From Firmicutes bacterium UBA1426 (lineage in GTDB: Bacteria > Bacillota > Clostridia > Peptostreptococcales > Anaerovoracaceae): a stretch of 14,760 nucleotides of DNA. The notes under the pieces are model-generated. The model ran no database searches, was not told the origin of the DNA, and was given only the letters and a program-made list of their open reading frames with translations. The position numbers and the translations under genes are program-made. The number at the start of each line of letters is the position of its first letter. Within the stretch, counting starts at the first letter, position 1. Shown here piece by piece: positions 8,162 to 12,883 of the stretch. Where the stretch lies: positions 762-15,521 of the forward strand of contig DCUA01000093.1 of NCBI GenBank assembly GCA_002329675.1, read 5' to 3'.

Positions 8162-8890
8162 TTACCTCCGGTATTGTTCCTTGACTTTTTTTCCGCAGGA
8201 TTCAATTGAGCGGACCGCCAGAACCTGCATTGCATCGATGTAGAAATCCGGAAGATTGAACTGCTCTTTGAAGCAGGAAAGCTCGGTACAGGCCAGTATG
8301 GCACCCTGGCATCCCTTTGAAGCCAGTTCTCCTTCAATGCGGATGAAGTCATTGTAGTCAATTGCTCCACCGCTTTTGATGCCATCATAGATGATTTTCA
8401 TTACAAGCTTCTGGCTGGATTCGGATGGGACAACCGGTTCTATACCGGCATCGATACAGGCTTGTTGATACAGCCCGCTTTTGATGGTACCATCAGTAGC
8501 CAGAATTGCTACGGTTTTAATGCCCCTGGGTGAAGCCGCTACCACCTTGGTAGTTTCTCTGACCATGTTGATGATGGGGATATTCAACTCCTGCTGCATC
8601 CGATCGACAAAGAGGTGTGAAGTATTGCAGGGGATAGCTATAGAGGTGATCCCGCTTTCTTCCATTCTCTTTGCATCTTCTAAAAGGGTATCGTACAGTT
8701 CCTCCGTATGGCCGGTCAAAATTGCCTGGGTGCGGTCGATCAAAGACGCATGATTGAATATGATCATGTCCAGATGTTCCTGATCTTTACTTGCATCGGT
8801 GCAATCGATGATCATACGGTAGAATAATTGCGTTGCTAAAGGGCCCATCCCTCCAAGGATGCCCAGTATTTTGCTGCTGTCATGCCACAT
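8162..8890 (-). CDS. Aspartate/glutamate racemase family protein
   Basis: A 242-residue PLP-independent racemase of the Asp/Glu/hydantoin superfamily, which inverts the alpha-carbon with a pair of cysteine bases. Both are present: C88 in PCNTSH and C201 in LACTELS. The N-terminus carries the family GILGGMGPLAT (10-20). Length is typical. The best guess is L-Asp to D-Asp, supported by the upstream ATP-grasp ligase, which resembles D-aspartate ligases; in Enterococcus faecium an aspartate racemase and the D-Asp ligase Aslfm are likewise paired. L/D-Glu or another broad-specificity amino-acid activity cannot be excluded. The ATG at 8890 has AAGGA upstream; the gene lies 52 bp after the ligase and its 3' end contains the ribosome binding site of the Mur ligase, implying translational coupling. 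Confidence 0.88.
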   Translation of the reverse strand: MWHDSSKILGILGGMGPLATQLFYRMIIDCTDASKDQEHLDMIIFNHASLIDRTQAILTGHTEELYDTLLEDAKRMEESGITSIAIPCNTSHLFVDRMQQELNIPIINMVRETTKVVAASPRGIKTVAILATDGTIKSGLYQQACIDAGIEPVVPSESSQKLVMKIIYDGIKSGGAIDYNDFIRIEGELASKGCQGAILACTELSCFKEQFNLPDFYIDAMQVLAVRSIESCGKKVKEQYRR

Positions 8891-8942
8891 GTTCGTTTCC
8901 TTATAATCAGATATGCGACCGGTTAAGGCCGCTAATAATAAA

Positions 8943-10154
8943 CTATCTATAGTATTTCCAGAATTTATAGAAATGAGCCATCTGCGTTTTGAACCTCTCG
9001 ATTTTTCTGCTCACGCTGTTGTCGACGGAATAATATAACGGGTTTACAGTGCGTCCTTCGCGAATCAACTTTTTGAGCTGCTTCCTATAATGGGGCTGCT
9101 TTACGTGAAGCATGACCACCCTTTTAGGGACGACCAGCCAAAGCGAATCGGAATCCACCACGCGGAAGTCTATGGGGTGGTGGTAGATCCAGTCCTCCAC
9201 CACATACTGAGCCAGGTTAGCCCCTGCTCCCGTGACATAATAGTTGCTCCTTCCCTGACGGGTATTAATCTCAAAGACCTTGTACTTATTGTCTCTCTGA
9301 TCGTACTTGATATCGAAATTGGAGAAACCTACGTAGCCGATCTTCTCGAGCAAAGTCTTGAACTGCTGTTCAAGAGCTTCGTTTCTCTCCGTTATGATGG
9401 CTGCGTGATTCCCGATTCCATGTGGAGTATGCTCCTCTAATAGTACATGACCGAGACACATGAGCTTGACCTCTCCCCGCTGATCGGAGTAATTGGTCAA
9501 TACTCGCATATACGTATCATCTCCGGGGATAAAGTTCTGGATGATGATGCTGTCATCATATCCGGATTGGTATATCCTATTCAGGGCATCTTCAAGGGCA
9601 GGACGGGTGTCTTCCTTAAATACCTTCTTTTGGCCGGGGAAGGGATGCCTCCAATACTCGATGCCACTAGAGGGTTTAATAATAAAGGGACCTTCAAAAG
9701 GTAATTGGAAAGATTGTCCCATTTCTTTCCGATGGACGAAGGTGTCCGGGTAGTCTACACCGGATTCTTCGCAGAGTGCGTAAAACTTTTCTTTATGGAT
9801 CAGATTGTTCATCAGGTCAATGGGAATATAAGGGGCAACCACGTTTTCCGGAAACTGATCCTTATATGTGCTGATCAATTGCACATAACTATCACCGCAT
9901 CCGATAAGAAGCACAGTTTTTCCCTGCTGCTCCGACGCAAACCGGACGACGGTGGTAAAAAAGACGTCCGGCTGGTCGATGCTGCTGTTTGCGGTATAGT
10001 GCATGATCTTGCTATTGTGACAGGGCCAGGCAGGATACTTGCCATATACTTGCGGAAGGATCCCGTACTGCTCGTGAAATGCACGGGCCATACTGTATAC
10101 ATTAATATCCCCTGCAAAGAGCAGAGGAACGAATTCACGATCTGCCTGATTCAT
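8943..10154 (-). CDS. ATP-grasp carboxylate-amine ligase, D-aspartate-ligase-like
   Basis: A 403-residue ATP-grasp enzyme, expected to activate a carboxylate as acyl phosphate and couple it to an amine. Visible features are a Rossmann-like pre-ATP region with VLLIGCGDSY (81-90), the ATP-contacting lysine in GPFIIKPSSG (K160), a hinge-like IIIQNFIPGDDTYMRVLT (203-220), and the metal-binding end NFDIKYDQ...FEINTRQGRSNYY with E295 and N297. A basic, aromatic tail (residues 350-403) follows and could bind a polyanion or membrane. Length and motifs resemble the D-aspartate ligase group that adds D-Asp to lysine side chains of peptidoglycan precursors. The start is the ATG at 10154, about 7 bp after AGGGGAG; the preceding TTG codon at 10157 is too close to that site. 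The substrate is inferred from the adjacent racemase. Confidence 0.82.
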   Translation of the reverse strand: MNQADREFVPLLFAGDINVYSMARAFHEQYGILPQVYGKYPAWPCHNSKIMHYTANSSIDQPDVFFTTVVRFASEQQGKTVLLIGCGDSYVQLISTYKDQFPENVVAPYIPIDLMNNLIHKEKFYALCEESGVDYPDTFVHRKEMGQSFQLPFEGPFIIKPSSGIEYWRHPFPGQKKVFKEDTRPALEDALNRIYQSGYDDSIIIQNFIPGDDTYMRVLTNYSDQRGEVKLMCLGHVLLEEHTPHGIGNHAAIITERNEALEQQFKTLLEKIGYVGFSNFDIKYDQRDNKYKVFEINTRQGRSNYYVTGAGANLAQYVVEDWIYHHPIDFRVVDSDSLWLVVPKRVVMLHVKQPHYRKQLKKLIREGRTVNPLYYSVDNSVSRKIERFKTQMAHFYKFWKYYR

Positions 10155-10193
10155 CAACTTCTCCCCTGTAACTATTTATTACTTCTGCACTTA

Positions 10194-11291
10194 TTACTTG
10201 CATTCAATTCTTACATATTTCGAACTGGTCAAATATACCATCGTAGAGTAACGCAGGTCAAACTCCAGTATATCTCCAACCTTCAAAGGAGTGGCACTGT
10301 CTTCGATATCCAGGATCAGATGGTCACTGCTGCTGCCTATAACTTCCACTCCGGGTATCCTGGGAACCAGCTGGCTGTCCAGTGCAAAGTCGACCTTGCC
10401 AACGGCCAGGAGGGCTCTGGTACGGATTCCCCGATCTATGTATTGTCCTTCACCTCCGAAACAATCCACGAATATTTCTCCCACGGGATAACTGGGCTTT
10501 TTCTTTATTTCAATGATTTCGGCTTTTAAGGTAAATACATCTTTGTGTATGAAACTCATGTCCTGATGCCACAGATCTTCCAGATCCTTTCCCAGCAGGA
10601 TCCCTTCTCCCATGCGCAGGTGGGTAATGCCGGCGGGCATAGTGCCATTTAAGACCAGGGGGAAGCTTGTAGTCGCGCCACCGGATACGATCTCCAGCTT
10701 TCTCCCGATGGCTTCCTCAATATTACGGGCTATCTGTATCAATTCCTCCATCTTTTCAGGTGTAGCTAAAATGGAACCGTAGCAGCCTAAATTGGTGCCG
10801 ATTCCCAGGAGGTGGATGTTTTTATATTCTTTTTCGACGGTAACGGCTACTTCAACCATTTCCTGTTTGTCCCAGTATCCTTCTCTCAGATCACCCAGGT
10901 CAGCCATCAGGATCACACCGTGCGTTTTGCCCTGGCGCTCGCATTCTTCGTCAATGGCTTTGATAACTGTCAGTTCGCTGTTCATACTCATGTCTGCCAG
11001 TCTCACCAGATCCGGTACTTCACTGAGCATAGGAATGCGGATAGCCATTAATGGTTTTTCTACGCCCATCATCCTGGCATCATTCAGATGCTCAAGACGC
11101 GAACTGCCTACTCCGAAACAACTGCTTTCGCCGTATACTTTCAGAGCGTCTGGAATACCATTGAAGCCCTTTACGATGCAAGTCACTTCGATGCCTGCAG
11201 CTCTGCATCTCTTCAGTGCTTCCTCGATGTTCTGGCTCAATTTCTTCAGATCCACTTCTACGTAAGGATACTTTTTCTCTAAGTTATACAT
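10194..11291 (-). CDS. PLP-dependent ornithine/alanine racemase family protein (Orr-like)
   Basis: A 365-residue fold-III PLP enzyme and the first gene of the minus-strand run. The Schiff-base lysine is most likely K41 in TCIVKGFNG. Orr-type landmarks are FGVGSSRLEHL, then SGGATT followed by GITHLRMGEGILLG, close to the GGNSS...GINHLRIGEAILLG pattern of ornithine racemases such as that of Clostridium sticklandii, and unlike classical Alr. It probably racemises a basic or small amino acid: ornithine, Dab or alanine. None of the oxidative ornithine-degradation genes (ord, oraS, oraE, ortA/B) is nearby, so a biosynthetic role with the neighbouring ligases is more likely (inference). The ATG at 11291 has AAGGAGA at 11301-11307; the upstream ATG at 11321 lies in the predicted leader and has no such site. 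It ends 39 bp before the ATP-grasp gene. Confidence 0.85.
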   Translation of the reverse strand: MYNLEKKYPYVEVDLKKLSQNIEEALKRCRAAGIEVTCIVKGFNGIPDALKVYGESSCFGVGSSRLEHLNDARMMGVEKPLMAIRIPMLSEVPDLVRLADMSMNSELTVIKAIDEECERQGKTHGVILMADLGDLREGYWDKQEMVEVAVTVEKEYKNIHLLGIGTNLGCYGSILATPEKMEELIQIARNIEEAIGRKLEIVSGGATTSFPLVLNGTMPAGITHLRMGEGILLGKDLEDLWHQDMSFIHKDVFTLKAEIIEIKKKPSYPVGEIFVDCFGGEGQYIDRGIRTRALLAVGKVDFALDSQLVPRIPGVEVIGSSSDHLILDIEDSATPLKVGDILEFDLRYSTMVYLTSSKYVRIECK

Positions 11292-11331
11292 GTTTGATTC
11301 TCTCCTTTTTGTGCTATACACTTGCCCTTAG

Positions 11332-11360
11332 ATTATATACTTGTACACATAAAAAGGCAA
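11332..11360 (-). promoter_or_regulatory. Predicted promoter of the racemase/ligase operon
   Basis: Minus-strand -35 TTGCCT (11355-11360), 17-bp spacer, consensus -10 TATAAT (11332-11337). It predicts a leader of roughly 35 nt before the ATG at 11291. Its -35 lies 40 bp from that of the divergent luxR-type gene. Confidence 0.78.
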
Positions 11361-11382
11361 ATCCATTCTCGGCCACATTGTC

Positions 11383-11409
11383 TTAATGAAAAGTAAAAAC
11401 TTGCATTAA
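11383..11409. repeat. Inverted repeat between the divergent promoters
   Basis: TTAATG (11383-11388) and CATTAA (11404-11409) form a 6-bp inverted repeat with a 15-nt spacer, covering the -35 of the regulator promoter. The spacer equals that of the larger dyad at 11427, which hints at, but does not show, a shared binding protein. Confidence 0.35.
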
Positions 11410-11429
11410 AAATCTGAATAGTATAAAAT
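11401..11429 (+). promoter_or_regulatory. Predicted promoter of the LuxR-type regulator
   Basis: A -35 TTGCAT (11401-11406), 17-bp spacer and -10 TAAAAT (11424-11429; TATAAA at 11422-11427 also possible). It is about 120 bp before the start codon, leaving a leader of roughly 110 nt. Confidence 0.6.
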
Positions 11430-11461
11430 TATGAGAAAACCGATGTTTCAATCTCATAATT
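11427..11461. repeat. Perfect 10-bp inverted repeat, candidate operator
   Basis: AATTATGAGA (11427-11436) and TCTCATAATT (11452-11461) are exact reverse complements with a 15-nt spacer. The left arm overlaps the -10 box of the regulator promoter, so protein binding there would block it (autorepression). Alternatively the transcript could form a 10-bp stem at its very 5' end. No T-run follows, so it is not a terminator. Confidence 0.6.
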
Positions 11462-11548
11462 GATCGGCGAGCTTAGCAGCACGCTATTATCTAAGTCCGC
11501 ATTCATTCCTTGGTTTATGGTTATGGAAAGGAGAAGGTGTAATACAGT

Positions 11549-12658
11549 ATGTATTATACTAGCGATAAAATGGGTGACATCTTCAATGCGAGTGAATACA
11601 AGCAGATCATAGATTATACGCAGACAATATCTCAGGTCAAAGATTTTGAACTGGAGACCCTTGAATTCCTGAAGAAACTGATTGATTTCGATCAAGGTAT
11701 CTTTGTTATTTCCGAATCAAGCCATGTTACCATAAGAATGGCTAATGAGCATGGCGTAGATCCCGCTATGGTCAAAGTATACAGCGATGCTTACCGTCGC
11801 AGTACTGTTTCAAGCAGCTCCGGGTTCCAACCCTCCGGAAGGTTTGCACCAGGTGATGTGTTAGTCTTCGATCTGGATGGAGACACGGATTATGCTTATC
11901 ACACAAGATTCGATACGATCGTCAGGGATGTCAGACATAACCGCTTCTTTCTGATCAATGATAACGGAGATGGCATTCATCTGTTTCGCCGCGAGGAAGA
12001 CAAGCCTTTCCAGGACTATGAAATAGCGAGATGCCGATACCTGGCACCGATCATCGGTAATTTATACACGCAACATTTACATTTTCAGGAGATAAGAAAG
12101 GATGCCGGTCTATTCAAGATTCAGTTGAACAGCATGTACTTCGGAGCTTTGATCTTCGATCGCCATTTTTCGTTGATCAAGGCCAACAAACCGGCCATTA
12201 TCCGGATGAGTGCGATAACCGGAAAAGAAATGGCCGCGGAAATGATCGAGGACTTTGCCCAGATCATTAAAACCATGCTGAGCGAGGAAAAAAAGGTAGA
12301 AAAGCATCTCACTATATACAAATCTGTGGATAACTATATCATAGAACTGGTTGAAAGCCATGAATTTGATGATTTACAAAACTTAAATACCCATTATGTT
12401 GTTTTCATATATAAAAAAGAATGGTTTAGTTCTATGATGACTTCCAGCCTCGACGAGGTTATCAATCAATATGATCTTACAGAACGGGAAAAGCAGTTGG
12501 TCTATCTCATCGTTTGCGGGTACAGCAACAGTCAGATCGCGGACGAGCTGTTCATAAGTCTCTATACTGTAAAAGAACATATCAAAAGTATTTTCCGTAA
12601 GATGAATCTCAACAGTCGTGGAGATCTCATCATCAAAGTGTACTCTGAACGTAACTAA
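11549..12658 (+). CDS. LuxR-type transcriptional regulator with sensor-like N-terminus
   Basis: A 369-residue DNA-binding regulator. The C-terminal HTH (308-369) is a clear LuxR/NarL type: YDLTEREKQLVYLIVCGYS, then NSQIADELFISLYTVKEHIK with the recognition helix around 335-346, and IFRKMNLNSRGDL. No receiver domain with a phosphoacceptor Asp pattern is seen. Residues about 25-185 look GAF-like (LEFLKKLIDFDQGIFVIS...) and about 195-300 PAS-like (GALIFDRHFSLIKANKPAIIRM), so a small ligand or redox signal may be sensed; these domain calls are weak. It is divergent from the five-gene operon and 225 bp upstream of the flavin oxidoreductase on the same strand, making both plausible targets. The ATG at 11549 follows AAAGGAGAAGG at good spacing. 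Confidence 0.85.
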   Translation: MYYTSDKMGDIFNASEYKQIIDYTQTISQVKDFELETLEFLKKLIDFDQGIFVISESSHVTIRMANEHGVDPAMVKVYSDAYRRSTVSSSSGFQPSGRFAPGDVLVFDLDGDTDYAYHTRFDTIVRDVRHNRFFLINDNGDGIHLFRREEDKPFQDYEIARCRYLAPIIGNLYTQHLHFQEIRKDAGLFKIQLNSMYFGALIFDRHFSLIKANKPAIIRMSAITGKEMAAEMIEDFAQIIKTMLSEEKKVEKHLTIYKSVDNYIIELVESHEFDDLQNLNTHYVVFIYKKEWFSSMMTSSLDEVINQYDLTEREKQLVYLIVCGYSNSQIADELFISLYTVKEHIKSIFRKMNLNSRGDLIIKVYSERN

Positions 12659-12664
12659 TTTAGC

Positions 12665-12688
12665 ACCCCCTACCTAAAAAGAGGGGGT
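12665..12688 (+). terminator. Candidate terminator after the LuxR-type gene
   Basis: A perfect 7-bp GC-rich stem (ACCCCCT 12665-12671 with AGGGGGT 12682-12688, 10-nt loop) sits 6 bp after the stop codon. It is followed by AT-rich sequence but not a real T-run, so termination would be inefficient or the hairpin may serve mRNA stability. Confidence 0.45.
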
Positions 12689-12718
12689 AAATTAATTAAA
12701 TAGGGCAATTTAGGATTA

Positions 12719-12761
12719 TTGTATTTGGTTGTAGAATAGAGATATTCTTCTAAATATACAA
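12719..12761. promoter_or_regulatory. Nested dyad and probable promoter region upstream of the flavin oxidoreductase
   Basis: An outer inverted pair TTGTAT (12719-12724) / ATACAA (12756-12761) encloses a perfect AGAATA-GAGA-TATTCT palindrome (12733-12748). A promoter can be read as TTGTAT, 18 bp, TATTCT (12743-12748), or TTGTAG, 16 bp, TAAATA; neither is strong, as expected for an activator-dependent promoter. Confidence 0.4.
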
Positions 12762-12798
12762 ATTATTCAGAAAATTGCGATTAGGAGGGTATTGTAAG

Positions 12799-12861
12799 AT
12801 GCTGTCAACCAAACCAACAAAGCATATCCTTTATTTTTTGCGAATAAAATTTAGGGACTAG
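12799..12861 (+). CDS. Possible 20-residue upstream ORF (leader peptide)
   Basis: ATG at 12799 to TAG at 12861 encodes 20 residues, basic and hydrophobic (contains three Lys, two Arg and HILYFL). It has one of the best ribosome binding sites in the window, TAGGAGGG (12782-12789), and ends 22 bp before the oxidoreductase start, overlapping no other gene. It could be a leader peptide controlling the downstream gene or a chance ORF; no family is recognised. Confidence 0.35.
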   Translation: MLSTKPTKHILYFLRIKFRD

Positions 12862-12883
12862 TACTGAAGGGAGAAAAGTATAA

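Noticed and set aside
6653..10154. Split cyanophycin synthetase (ATP-grasp plus Mur ligase)
   Set aside because: The Mur ligase keeps MurE-type UDP-MurNAc-binding motifs and a full N-terminal domain, and the ATP-grasp protein looks like D-Asp ligases rather than the CphA N-terminal half; kept only as an alternative chemistry analogy.
9705..10529. 274-codon open frame on the plus strand
   Set aside because: It lies antisense to the ATP-grasp and Orr-like genes, spans the junction between them, has no ribosome binding site and a composition unlike a real protein.
11292..11321. Ten extra N-terminal residues on the Orr-like racemase (start at 11321)
   Set aside because: No ribosome binding site; AAGGAGA fits the ATG at 11291, and 11321 falls close to the predicted transcription start.
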